This document shows positions 25,751 through 33,762 of a stretch of 64,000 nt of DNA, piece by piece. Below the pieces are notes generated by a model. That model searched no databases and was not told the origin of the DNA. It was given only the letters and a program-made list of their open reading frames with translations. Both the position numbers and the translations under genes were made by a program. The DNA comes from Helicobacter hepaticus ATCC 51449 (GTDB lineage: Bacteria > Campylobacterota > Campylobacteria > Campylobacterales > Helicobacteraceae), in the NCBI RefSeq assembly GCF_000007905.1, contig NC_004917.1, forward strand, positions 992,001 through 1,056,000, read 5' to 3'. How positions within the stretch are numbered: the first letter of the stretch is position 1; each line of letters begins with the position of its first letter.

Positions 25751-27649
25751 ATGGGCATTACAGATGAATTTCAAAAGAAACCTCAAGGAGAGTTGATAGA
25801 GGCAAAAACAAAATTTTTTGAGGAAATTAAGAAAGATAAAAATTTTGTTGGGAGTTTGTATGATTTGGACTACGAAGAAGCCAAAATCTTAGTCAATGAT
25901 TTTGATAAGAATGCTATCAAAGGTTTGCCTCACGGCTGTTTATTGGTTGCAATTTATAATAATGAATTAAGACAAAATCAAACAGAGGCTATTTTACTTA
26001 GAGTGATTGGCGTTTGTGAAATTCCACAAAAGAAAGAGATTATCCAAAGTATGACAGATTCTTATATTTCAAAAAAAGAAAATAGAGCAAACACAGACCC
26101 AGATATTTATACAAAATATTTTTATCAATTTTCGGGCTTATCTTGTAGGGTTCTAGGGACATTCTTTTTAGATAAAGATAAAAAATTAATCTTTGGAACA
26201 GATATAGAAAATTTCTTAGGAGCGCATAATTATAGAGTGTATAAGCCTCAAAAACAGCAGCTACAAATCATTGTAAATGAGAATACAGAATCTAGCAATA
26301 ACGAAACACAAGAAAAGATAGGAATCCTAAGATATGCTTCTAGCCAATCTTATGATGAAGATAAAAACTATGCTCCAGATGTTTTCTTAAGGACAAATGA
26401 TATAGTTGCAAGACGCACAGCCTTTTTTGGAATGACAAGAACAGGTAAGTCTAATACAATCAAGATTATTATCAGTGCTATTGAAAATCTTAATACAAAA
26501 CAAGAGAGAAAAATAGGGCAAATTATTTTTGATGTTAATGGTGAATACACCTTTAGCAATAGACAAGATGAAGGCTCAATCTATGATAGATTTAAACAAA
26601 GAGTCATTCGCTTTAGCACTTCGCTTAAAAAATCCCAACAACACCCAGATGTTAGAGCAGTGCAGTATAATTTTTATAATGATGAAACTTTGGAAGAATC
26701 CTTTAACTTGCTGTGTGATGAAATTACACAATCTGATAAAAAAGCGGACTATATAACGCATTTTACCAATATCAATATGTTTGAAAATATTAGTGATAAA
26801 AACTCTAGTGAATATCGCAATCAAGAGCGCAAAAAAGCCTTATATAAGTGCATATTATATAGAGCTAAATTTGAAACTCCACAACAAATACTTAAGTTTT
26901 CTGGTTTTAGCAGCTCAACTTTAAATTCTATACCAAGAGAGGGGTTAGATATAAAAAAGGCTTGCGAATACTTTGATGAGATTAAGATAGACAATAATAA
27001 TGGCAATATTGATAAAAAATATGCTGAAGACAAGGATTGGGAATCTTTATTAAAAGTGTTTCAAGGGACTAAGGTTTCGGGTTATAGATTTTTAACAAAA
27101 TTTAATTATTTGCATTCCTTAAAAGGTGAAAATGACTATAAAAAAGATATAGATTCTGCATTGCGTGAGGGAAAAATTATTTTAGTAGATTTATCCACCG
27201 CTTCAACCGAAACACAGCAAAAATATATTGATAGGCTTTGTGAGTATATATTTAAAAAATCTATGGAAAAATTCACTAATGATGAAGAGCCTGAATTTAT
27301 CCAAATGTATTTTGAAGAAGCACATAATATTTTTCCAAAAGATGATAAAGATTTAAAAAACATTTATAATCGTTTGGCAAAAGAGGGAGCAAAGCTTAAA
27401 ATTGGCATTAGTTATTCTACTCAAGAGGTCAGCTCTATTGCTCCAAGTATTTTAAAAAATACGCAAAATTGGTTTATTTCTCATCTTAACAATAAAGATG
27501 AAATTAAAGCGTTAGAAAAGTATTATGATTTTGCTGATTTCTCTCAAAATATTATCCGCAATAGCGATGTAGGGTTTGCTAGAGTAAAAACTTATTCCAA
27601 TAATTTTATTGTGCCTGTTCAGATTCAAAAATTTGAAGTAAGGGATTAA
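25751..27649 (+). CDS. HerA-like hexameric DNA translocase (DUF87)
   Basis: 632 residues. The first 160 look like a HAS-barrel (GSLYDLDYEEAKILVND, then GLPHGCLLVAIYN). The ATPase core has Walker A GMTRTGKSNT (227-236), a following FDVNGEYTF, and Walker B QMYFEEAHNIFP near residue 517. SYSTQEVSSIAPSIL corresponds to the sensor and arginine-finger region of FtsK/HerA ATPases. HerA forms a hexameric ring that feeds DNA to NurA. In bacteria such pairs occur mainly in defence loci. The gene is very AT-rich compared with the core genes. Confidence 0.85.
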   Translation: MGITDEFQKKPQGELIEAKTKFFEEIKKDKNFVGSLYDLDYEEAKILVNDFDKNAIKGLPHGCLLVAIYNNELRQNQTEAILLRVIGVCEIPQKKEIIQSMTDSYISKKENRANTDPDIYTKYFYQFSGLSCRVLGTFFLDKDKKLIFGTDIENFLGAHNYRVYKPQKQQLQIIVNENTESSNNETQEKIGILRYASSQSYDEDKNYAPDVFLRTNDIVARRTAFFGMTRTGKSNTIKIIISAIENLNTKQERKIGQIIFDVNGEYTFSNRQDEGSIYDRFKQRVIRFSTSLKKSQQHPDVRAVQYNFYNDETLEESFNLLCDEITQSDKKADYITHFTNINMFENISDKNSSEYRNQERKKALYKCILYRAKFETPQQILKFSGFSSSTLNSIPREGLDIKKACEYFDEIKIDNNNGNIDKKYAEDKDWESLLKVFQGTKVSGYRFLTKFNYLHSLKGENDYKKDIDSALREGKIILVDLSTASTETQQKYIDRLCEYIFKKSMEKFTNDEEPEFIQMYFEEAHNIFPKDDKDLKNIYNRLAKEGAKLKIGISYSTQEVSSIAPSILKNTQNWFISHLNNKDEIKALEKYYDFADFSQNIIRNSDVGFARVKTYSNNFIVPVQIQKFEVRD

Positions 27650-27650
27650 A

Positions 27651-29045
27651 ATGGCATATTTTAATGAAAAAGCCTCCAAAATCAATCATCAATATATTAT
27701 TGAGAATCCAAAGGTTAAAGATTATCTTGCAAAATGCGAAAAGATAGGACAAAATCTACCTTTGGAAGTTGATTCTCAAGCTATCACTTCACCAATATCT
27801 AACATACAAAACAAATTTTCCTCTTGCATTGAACGCGTCATCACAATAGATGGTGGCTACCAAGAAGTAAATATCAATGATAATTTTCCCTCACAAAAAC
27901 TTTGTTACTATAATATAGGTATTCTTATGTTTAGTGTTAAAGATTTAGAAGTAGTTGAAAGGCAACAAACAATTAACCCAAGCGATATAGGCAAATTAGA
28001 GAATCTTGAACGATTTAGCTTTGTGATACCCACACAAAATATTCGTTTAAAAAATGAGGATTTTATCTCTACATTTAGAAAAACACTTTATGAAGAAGTT
28101 TTCCTCAAAAATTATTTAAGCGAGGGAAATGAAAAGAGTTCATTTATCCATACAATTAAATGGCTCATTTTTAAAGAATATTTAGATTCAAATTCTAAAG
28201 GGAAAAGTTCTATAACATTTGCGTGTCCTCACTGCAAGAAAATGCAGACATTCCAAAAGCAAACCCCCAATTATTTAGATGAGCAAAATAATTTTGTAAA
28301 ATGTTCAGAATGTGAAAATATCATTTACATTACAGATTGTTTTGACTTACATACTCTCATTGATGAAATCAATGGAGCAACGCTTATAGAATCCTACATT
28401 ATGAGTGCTTTTGAAATTATTTTAATGCTTTCAATGTTTCGATTCCTTTTTGAAGAAAACACTATACAATGGCTACCAAAGATTCTCTTTATCAAAGATG
28501 GTCCTTTGGCTTTATTTAGTCGTCTTGATGATTTTGCTTTTAAAATTGTGCGTCCGTTTATACAATTTCTTTATGCAAAATCTTTGAATGAAAATATAAG
28601 CTATATTAATCTTGTAGGCTTGGATAAAAGTGGTATGTTTGTAGAACATCTTAAAAATATAGAATCTAAAATCCCTCTAGGAAGCATTCTTTTGCCAAAT
28701 TTAGATTATATGAAAAAATACATTACAGGCAACAATACTTCAGTTTTTGGAGAAAATACTTATTTTGGGATTAAGATGTTTGTAAGAAAAGAAAAAGAAT
28801 TGTCCTTTGTTTTAGATGTAGCGATTCCATTTGATGAAAGCATCACATACAAGGATTATATTAAACAACCAAAAATTGAGGATTTTCTCTCATTAAAAAA
28901 TATTTTAGAAGTATTGTTTCGGCTTAAATGTGATTTATATGAAAAATCTTTTATTCCTATTGCTATGGTTAATAAGCTCGTTTCTTTATCTAATATCCCA
29001 AGTAAAAAGATATTAACTATTTTTTCGCAAGAAAAATTATGCTAA
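27651..29045 (+). CDS. NurA-like nuclease with an inserted zinc ribbon
   Basis: 464 residues. VITIDGGYQEVNI (Asp67) fits the first catalytic Asp motif of NurA. A later GLDKSGMFVEHLKNI and VLDVAIPFD fit the remainder of the RNaseH-like NurA fold. Between them sits a four-cysteine zinc ribbon, CPHC (192-195) and CSEC (218-221), which standard archaeal NurA does not have. NurA works with HerA as a DNA end-resecting nuclease. Here both follow a DNA methyltransferase with almost no gap, so the enzyme is more likely part of a defence complex than of general repair. The NurA assignment is moderately sure. Confidence 0.7.
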   Translation: MAYFNEKASKINHQYIIENPKVKDYLAKCEKIGQNLPLEVDSQAITSPISNIQNKFSSCIERVITIDGGYQEVNINDNFPSQKLCYYNIGILMFSVKDLEVVERQQTINPSDIGKLENLERFSFVIPTQNIRLKNEDFISTFRKTLYEEVFLKNYLSEGNEKSSFIHTIKWLIFKEYLDSNSKGKSSITFACPHCKKMQTFQKQTPNYLDEQNNFVKCSECENIIYITDCFDLHTLIDEINGATLIESYIMSAFEIILMLSMFRFLFEENTIQWLPKILFIKDGPLALFSRLDDFAFKIVRPFIQFLYAKSLNENISYINLVGLDKSGMFVEHLKNIESKIPLGSILLPNLDYMKKYITGNNTSVFGENTYFGIKMFVRKEKELSFVLDVAIPFDESITYKDYIKQPKIEDFLSLKNILEVLFRLKCDLYEKSFIPIAMVNKLVSLSNIPSKKILTIFSQEKLC

Positions 29046-29080
29046 GCTACCCAATAATTCATTCTAAATAAGGAGTTTAT

Positions 29081-29443
29081 ATGGCTACAAGTGAGAGTTT
29101 TAAGGATTTTGTGTTAGAAAATCTTAAAAGCGCATTAGAGGATACGCCTTATCACTTTAGCGCTAAAAAGATGTTTGGCGAATATTGCATTTATGTGATT
29201 GATAGGGGCGAGAGTGTGCCTAAGCCTATTTTCTTGCTCTGTGATGAGATGCTCTATGTCAAGCAATTTGAAATTCTAAAGCCCCTTTTAGAATCCGCCC
29301 CGCTTGGATTTCCTTACGCGGGTGCAAAGGAATCTTATATCCTTGATGTGGATTCTTATACGACTCTAAGAGAAGTCGTGCTTACCCTTGCTCCCACTCT
29401 GCCTATGCCAAAGCCCAAAAAGCCAAAGAAAAATAAGGCTTAA
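29081..29443 (+). CDS. TfoX N-terminal domain protein
   Basis: 120 residues with an AAGGAG site. The fold signature AKKMFGEYCIYVID, with LLCDEMLYVKQ and FPYAGAKESYILDVD after it, is typical of the TfoX N-terminal (COG3070) family. The C-terminal TfoX domain is absent, as in many short family members. The end is a lysine/proline tail (MPKPKKPKKNKA). In some gammaproteobacteria full TfoX regulates competence; short forms have no defined role. It stands 35 bases after the NurA-like gene, but its better GC content and own ribosome-binding site suggest it is not part of that operon. Confidence 0.8.
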   Translation: MATSESFKDFVLENLKSALEDTPYHFSAKKMFGEYCIYVIDRGESVPKPIFLLCDEMLYVKQFEILKPLLESAPLGFPYAGAKESYILDVDSYTTLREVVLTLAPTLPMPKPKKPKKNKA

Positions 29444-29475
29444 GAGCAAAGGGCAACCAACTCCCGCTCTACAAA

Positions 29476-30060
29476 TCAAGCTTTCCTAAACCCGCTCACA
29501 AATTGTGTAAGAGTGGCTAGAAGTTTCTTTTCTTGCTTCTTTTTGAAATTCGCACAAAATTGCAATGCTAGCTCATTGAGCGCACCAGAGAGCGCAAATG
29601 TCATCAACTGCGTATCTACTTCTTCACGCAAATAGCCTTGCGCCTTTAGCTCCTCAATATGCGCTTGCAACACACTCATTGAATGCTTCGCATCAACGCT
29701 TCTCCACACTTCCCAACCAAGCACAGCAGGTGCATCAACTAATAATATCTGCCTATTTTCCTTTGCATTTGCTGCTTTGATAAACCCCACACAGCCTAAT
29801 ATCAGCTGCTCCCACGCCTCATCACTTTTCAAAGCCTGTTTTTCTATCTGCGCGGCAACCTCTTCTTGCACACTCTCTAGCACAGCGACAAAAAGCCCTT
29901 GCTTGTTTTTGAAATGATGATATACCGCCCCGCGCGTTACATTTGCTTCTTCTACGATTTTTTCTAGTGCGACATCAAAGTAACCATATTCCGCAAAATG
30001 CGCTCTTGCAACGCTTAGCAAGGCGGAGGTAGTTTTGTGCGTAGCTTCTTTATTTGTCAT
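29476..30060 (-). CDS. TetR/AcrR-family repressor
   Basis: 194 residues. The N-terminal helix-turn-helix is clear: YGYFDVALEKIVEEANVTRG then AVYHHFKNKQGLF. The C-terminal ligand domain is of the AcrR type. The start ATG overlaps the VOC gene stop (ATGA). It is the third gene of the operon AlkC-like, VOC, TetR, and would be expected to repress that operon. The inverted repeat at 31263-31279 in front of the first gene resembles known AcrR operators and is the best candidate target. The inducing ligand is unknown. Confidence 0.9.
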   Translation of the reverse strand: MTNKEATHKTTSALLSVARAHFAEYGYFDVALEKIVEEANVTRGAVYHHFKNKQGLFVAVLESVQEEVAAQIEKQALKSDEAWEQLILGCVGFIKAANAKENRQILLVDAPAVLGWEVWRSVDAKHSMSVLQAHIEELKAQGYLREEVDTQLMTFALSGALNELALQFCANFKKKQEKKLLATLTQFVSGFRKA

Positions 30061-30470
30061 AATACACCGCTAGAATCATTGTTTAAAAACTCCGCACTTG
30101 GCGGCAAAACTTCAATAATATCAATCAACACATTATTTGGGTCTTTTATGATAAAATGTCGCCACCCCCAAACCTCATCTGCCAAATGCGCTACGATAAT
30201 GCGTTCATCTTTGCTTTTGATAAAATCATACATTTGTGTGGCATTTGCTACCTCAAGATTAATGAGGATTCCATTCGCATTTGCGCGATAGAGTGCGGGT
30301 ATGCTTTCGTGAGTTACATCAATCAAGGCTAACTCGCCACCATCAGGGTGAGATAAGTTAATATACCAATCACTAGAAAAGTTTTGCGCAAAGCCCAAAT
30401 AAGTTTTGTAAAATAGGCTACTTTCTTGAAGTTTGTCTGTCATTAGGACGGGATAAATACTCTGTGCCAT
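30057..30470 (-). CDS. VOC-superfamily (glyoxalase/bleomycin-resistance-like) protein
   Basis: 137 residues. It has the two-module VOC layout: YPVLMTDKLQESSLFYKTYL at the start (beta strand and helix), then WRHFIIKDPNNVLIDIIEVL with a metal-ligand-like Glu at the end. VOC proteins bind metals and small molecules, acting as glyoxalases, dioxygenases or drug-sequestering proteins. It starts directly after the AlkC-like stop and its own stop overlaps the TetR start, so all three are coupled. The context suggests a role against a toxic electrophile. Confidence 0.8.
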   Translation of the reverse strand: MAQSIYPVLMTDKLQESSLFYKTYLGFAQNFSSDWYINLSHPDGGELALIDVTHESIPALYRANANGILINLEVANATQMYDFIKSKDERIIVAHLADEVWGWRHFIIKDPNNVLIDIIEVLPPSAEFLNNDSSGVL

Positions 30471-31229
30471 TTATTTTCCTCTCTTTCTTTTTTGTTGATT
30501 TTTATTTTGATTTCTCTCTCCGTGTTTGATAATCCACTCACAAGCCTTACTCACCCCGCTTTGTCGCCATTGTGCGATGAGAGTTTGCGCTTTTTGCGGT
30601 GCTTCTTTATACAAATCATTGAGATTATTCCCCACGCTTTTTTGCACAAATTTTTGTGAATCATCTTTTAAGTTTGTCAAAATCATCGCATACTTTTCAA
30701 ATTCATCAAGCACAACAAGGAGCTTTGGCGACCAAGGCAGGTGGATTCTCACACCCTCACTTGCAAGCCTGCGAATATGCACATTACTATCCTTGCTCCA
30801 TAAAATGAGTTCGTCCATTACTTCCTTTGGGTGCTTTCTTAGAATCGGGCGGATAGCGTATTCACCTGTAAATCGCTTGGTAAGCTCTTTGATAAAACTT
30901 AGAGAAACTTGCCAATTTGTATTGCCATAGCGTTCCACATAGCGTGAAATAGGAAACAACCAATAGCCAAAGCTAAACATTCCCTCCGCTTTTTCTAGCT
31001 CCTCGCCAAGTAGATGAAAAAAGCTTTGAATGTTTTGAGTATAATCGCTCCCCATTGTCTTAACCATTGCATCAACGATACAATCTAATCTTGCAAAGAG
31101 TTCCTTATCCTCTAAATTACCCTGCAACATTGCGCAAAACTTTTGCGCTTCAAATTGTGGCATTACACTTAGAATCTTTTGGGATAACTCCACGATGTAG
31201 GCATCATTATAATGGTCTTTGTGTTTCAC
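30471..31229 (-). CDS. DNA alkylation repair protein, AlkC-like
   Basis: 252 residues from a GTG at 31229 preceded by GGGGG. HEAT-like repeat helices dominate. Motifs of the AlkC/AlkD glycosylase group are visible: GEYAIRPILRKHPKEV, RRLASEGVRIHLPWSP, and FVQKSVGNNLNDLYKEAP. These enzymes excise N3- and N7-alkylated bases without base flipping. AIRP and RIHLPW fit AlkC better than AlkD. The C-terminus is basic (RNQNKNQQKRKRGK), perhaps for DNA contact. It leads an operon with a VOC protein and a TetR repressor, so repair seems inducible. Confidence 0.85.
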   Translation of the reverse strand: MKHKDHYNDAYIVELSQKILSVMPQFEAQKFCAMLQGNLEDKELFARLDCIVDAMVKTMGSDYTQNIQSFFHLLGEELEKAEGMFSFGYWLFPISRYVERYGNTNWQVSLSFIKELTKRFTGEYAIRPILRKHPKEVMDELILWSKDSNVHIRRLASEGVRIHLPWSPKLLVVLDEFEKYAMILTNLKDDSQKFVQKSVGNNLNDLYKEAPQKAQTLIAQWRQSGVSKACEWIIKHGERNQNKNQQKRKRGK

Positions 31230-31262
31230 CTTTTCCCCCTAAATTTTATAATACTATAACAT

Positions 31263-31279
31263 ACATACATTCTGTATGT
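31263..31279. promoter_or_regulatory. Probable TetR operator upstream of the AlkC-VOC-TetR operon
   Basis: Perfect inverted repeat ACATACA-TTC-TGTATGT, 34 bases upstream of the GTG of the first gene. The half site ACATACA is the same as in the described AcrR operator type (TACATACAT...). A -10-like TATAGT/TATTATAAAAT region lies immediately downstream on the minus strand (about 31244-31256), so binding here would block transcription. The operon encodes its own TetR protein. Confidence 0.6.
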
Positions 31280-31446
31280 CAATATGAAGAGATAAAATCA
31301 ACAAAAATAAGAATAAAGATTGGGCAAAAGAGGCTATTTCAAACTTTTTAAAGAGAGAAGAGTAAAAGAATCTTCAAACAAAACCTAATAATCCCTTGAT
31401 TCTTTTGATACAATGCCGCTTTAGATATACGCAAAAAGGAGAAAAA

Positions 31447-32712
31447 ATGAAAAAGATTCTTTGTTTTATTTGTTTGGTAACTTTTACTTTTGGCCTTGAT
31501 TTTGACAAACTAGGGTTAAATGTAGAATTATTAAACAATAAGGATTATACGCAAGCAAAAGCTTTATTAAAAGGCTTGGAATCTCGTGCAAAGCAACGCG
31601 ATTTGAGTTTTGAGGATTATCAAAAATTAGAAGCATTAATGCTGTGTGAAATGTCACCTTTTGAGGATTGCGTAACACCGGGATTTGTTACTAATGCAGC
31701 TTATTTCTTCACTAAATTTATGGCAAAAGAGTTTGGACATTTATTTGCAGAATATGGAATGGGCTCGAATATGGGATATGAAAATTTTGAATATAAAAAA
31801 GAATATTATCTTTACGATGAGATTGTATTTTGGTTTCCAATAAACAAAAATAGCCCTTCACAAAAAGAGGCGTATGAAAACTTCCTTTTTATGAAAAAGC
31901 ATTTTAAAATAGCAACAGAAATAGATGATAATGGTAAGAGAAAAAAAATTTGTCACTATGTTACTGCAGAAAGCGGAGAGTGTAGGTTTGTCCCTAAAAA
32001 GCCTCTTGTCTTGCGAGGAGTGCTAAAAGCTATACAAGATTTCCACTTGCAACCTGCAAGACTAGGGTCTTGTGATGATGGCTCTTCTCCTTATATTGCC
32101 TTTGAACCACATAATAAGAATCTTGTTTTTGCATTTGGAGAAGTTGATTTAACATATAACCAAACTTATTATAATCTTTTTGCACCTCTTTTGCCAGAGT
32201 GGTATAAAGAGGGACTTGGTGGGAGTGTGAACTTTGAAGTAGAGCTAGAACTTGAAAGCGTAATGCCGTGGAAATTTTCTTGTGCTACCGGAAATTCGAT
32301 ACAGATTAAGAATATTAAGATTCTTAAAAAGATTTCAGAAAATCCAAGCCAAAAGAAAGATTATGCAGATAACGAGTATTATAAAGTAACCCTTAATACT
32401 TCGGATAACTATGTGAATCTGCGCAATAAGCCAAATGGGAAAATTCTAGCGCAAATTTTTATAAAAGATAAAGAAAACATTAAACTTATCAATCTCTCAA
32501 ATATGCTTTGGAGTCTAAATAAAATAAGCGAGTGGCAAAGACAAATTGGCTATAAACAAAAACTAGATTTTCAAGATAGCCAAAAGCTTGGACAAGAATG
32601 GGTAAAAGTATTGTATTTCCCACCCAATGTGCAAAAGATTAAAGATGCAAAAATTGGCTATATCCATAAATCACAGATTGAAATAACACCTCATATAACA
32701 GACTTTTACTAA
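31447..32712 (+). CDS. Exported hypothetical protein with C-terminal SH3-like segment
   Basis: 421 residues from the ATG at 31447 (AAAAAGGAGAAAAA upstream). A longer ORF opens at 31396, but the signal peptide (KKILCFICLVTFTFG) begins at 31447. The middle has several cysteines (MLCEMSPFEDC, KKICHYVTAESGECRF). Near residue 320 the segment YVNLRNKPNGKILAQI is typical of bacterial SH3b repeats that bind the cell wall. It is probably a periplasmic or surface protein. The family of the large N-terminal part was not recognised. Confidence 0.6.
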   Translation: MKKILCFICLVTFTFGLDFDKLGLNVELLNNKDYTQAKALLKGLESRAKQRDLSFEDYQKLEALMLCEMSPFEDCVTPGFVTNAAYFFTKFMAKEFGHLFAEYGMGSNMGYENFEYKKEYYLYDEIVFWFPINKNSPSQKEAYENFLFMKKHFKIATEIDDNGKRKKICHYVTAESGECRFVPKKPLVLRGVLKAIQDFHLQPARLGSCDDGSSPYIAFEPHNKNLVFAFGEVDLTYNQTYYNLFAPLLPEWYKEGLGGSVNFEVELELESVMPWKFSCATGNSIQIKNIKILKKISENPSQKKDYADNEYYKVTLNTSDNYVNLRNKPNGKILAQIFIKDKENIKLINLSNMLWSLNKISEWQRQIGYKQKLDFQDSQKLGQEWVKVLYFPPNVQKIKDAKIGYIHKSQIEITPHITDFY

Positions 32713-32750
32713 TAAATCTGCCTTATAAGATTTGACACAAGGAGACAAAT

Positions 32751-33416
32751 ATGAAACATAGAATCTTTCCCAATCCAAACAATCCCTTTCCAATTAAGGG
32801 CGTGGATTATGTCTGCTATGTCAAACCCATCATAAAGAATCCAAATGTCATCGTGGGCGACTTTACATACATTAGTGATAGCGATTTTGAGCGGCATATC
32901 AGCCACCATTACGCATTTAATGGAGACAAACTCATTATCGGCAAATTCTGTCAAATCGCTGCGGGTGTGGAGTTTGTGATGAACGGCGCAAATCATCAAA
33001 TGAATGCAGTCAGCACTTTTCCCTTTAATATTTTTGAGGGTTGGAATGCGCCACCTCCAACGCCCGAAAATCTGCCTCTTAAGGGCGATACGATGATTGG
33101 CAATGATGTATGGATTGGGCAAAATGCCACGATTTTGCCCGGTGTGCATATCGGTGATGGCGCGATTATCGGCGCAAATGCTGTTGTGGGAAGCAATGTC
33201 GCACCTTATAGCATTGTGGTGGGGAATCCTGCAAAAGAAATCAAAAAGCGTTTTGATGAGGAGCTTATTGCGCTTTTACTTGCGTTTCAATGGTGGGAGA
33301 AAAGCATAGCAGAGATTCAAAGTCTAATCCCGCTGCTAACTTGCAGCGACTTACAAAGGGTAAAAGAGGAGATAAAGAAGAGGATAAGCAACCAACAAAG
33401 CAATGATGAATTTTAA
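32751..33416 (+). CDS. Vat/CatB-family xenobiotic O-acetyltransferase
   Basis: 221 residues with an AAGGAGACAAAT site. A left-handed beta-helix of hexapeptide repeats is visible: IVGDFTYISD, IIGKFCQIAAGVEF, MIGNDVWIGQNATILPG, VHIGDGAIIGANAVV. The loop MNGANHQMNAVSTFPF includes the catalytic His found in streptogramin (Vat) and chloramphenicol (CatB) acetyltransferases. The final VVGNPAKEIKKRFDEE is shared by the family. It moves acetyl from acetyl-CoA to a hydroxyl of a drug or sugar. Antibiotic resistance is possible but the substrate cannot be read from sequence. Confidence 0.85.
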   Translation: MKHRIFPNPNNPFPIKGVDYVCYVKPIIKNPNVIVGDFTYISDSDFERHISHHYAFNGDKLIIGKFCQIAAGVEFVMNGANHQMNAVSTFPFNIFEGWNAPPPTPENLPLKGDTMIGNDVWIGQNATILPGVHIGDGAIIGANAVVGSNVAPYSIVVGNPAKEIKKRFDEELIALLLAFQWWEKSIAEIQSLIPLLTCSDLQRVKEEIKKRISNQQSNDEF

Positions 33417-33471
33417 CCATAGCCCTATTTGGCGCGCTGTGTTGTTAGATAGTAAAGAACAACTAAAAAGC

Positions 33472-33543
33472 TTAAAATTCAGCCACAATCACCGCGCCAA
33501 AGCCAAGAAGCACAGGAATCATTAGATTTACAGCCGCAAAAGC
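33472..33543 (-). pseudogene. Possible remnant: last membrane segment of a transporter
   Basis: Minus-strand frame reading FAAVNLMIPVLLGFGAVIV then AEF and TAA. It looks like the final membrane helix of a multi-pass transporter, but nothing precedes it: the frame meets the ClbS-like fragment. The 33417-33762 gap, which has no intact gene, therefore seems made of joined fragments. The evidence is composition only. Confidence 0.3.
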
Positions 33544-33641
33544 AATGTTAGAAAAAAGCCACATAGAATATATAGAACTGATAGAACCCCCCCCCCCCAA
33601 AAAAAAAGAACTTTTTGTCAAAAAGCACTACAAGTGGTGTG
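33536..33641 (+). pseudogene. Remnant of a ClbS/DfsB gene interrupted by C12A9
   Basis: GCAATGTTAGAAAAAAGCC and CTTTTTGTCAAAAAGCACT with its flanks are nearly identical to the middle of the intact ClbS/DfsB-like gene at about 38183-38280. Translated, it reads AMLEKSHIEYIELIE, then PPPPKKK, then ELFVKKHYKWC; the intact gene has ETLPQK in place of the Pro/Lys run. The reading frame is preserved across the tract (21 bases), but both ends of the gene are missing, and a stop follows after about 12 unrelated codons. Confidence 0.75.
33587..33607 (+). repeat. C12A9 double homopolymer tract
   Basis: Twelve C followed by nine A. The corresponding stretch in the intact paralogue at 38 kb is CTCCCACAAAAGG, so the tract seems to have arisen by converting a C/A-rich seed into two pure runs. 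Long C or G runs are the usual slippage sites of Helicobacter phase-variable genes, yet this one is in a gene remnant. Confidence 0.9.
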
Positions 33642-33762
33642 CATTTGTGGATAATTTAAATAGTGCCTTCACTACTTAAAACCCTTACCGAATAATAAAA
33701 TACAATTTTATTCCCTTTAAGCAAAAGCGGATTCTAAGGTTATAAAGTAGGGTTAAACATTA

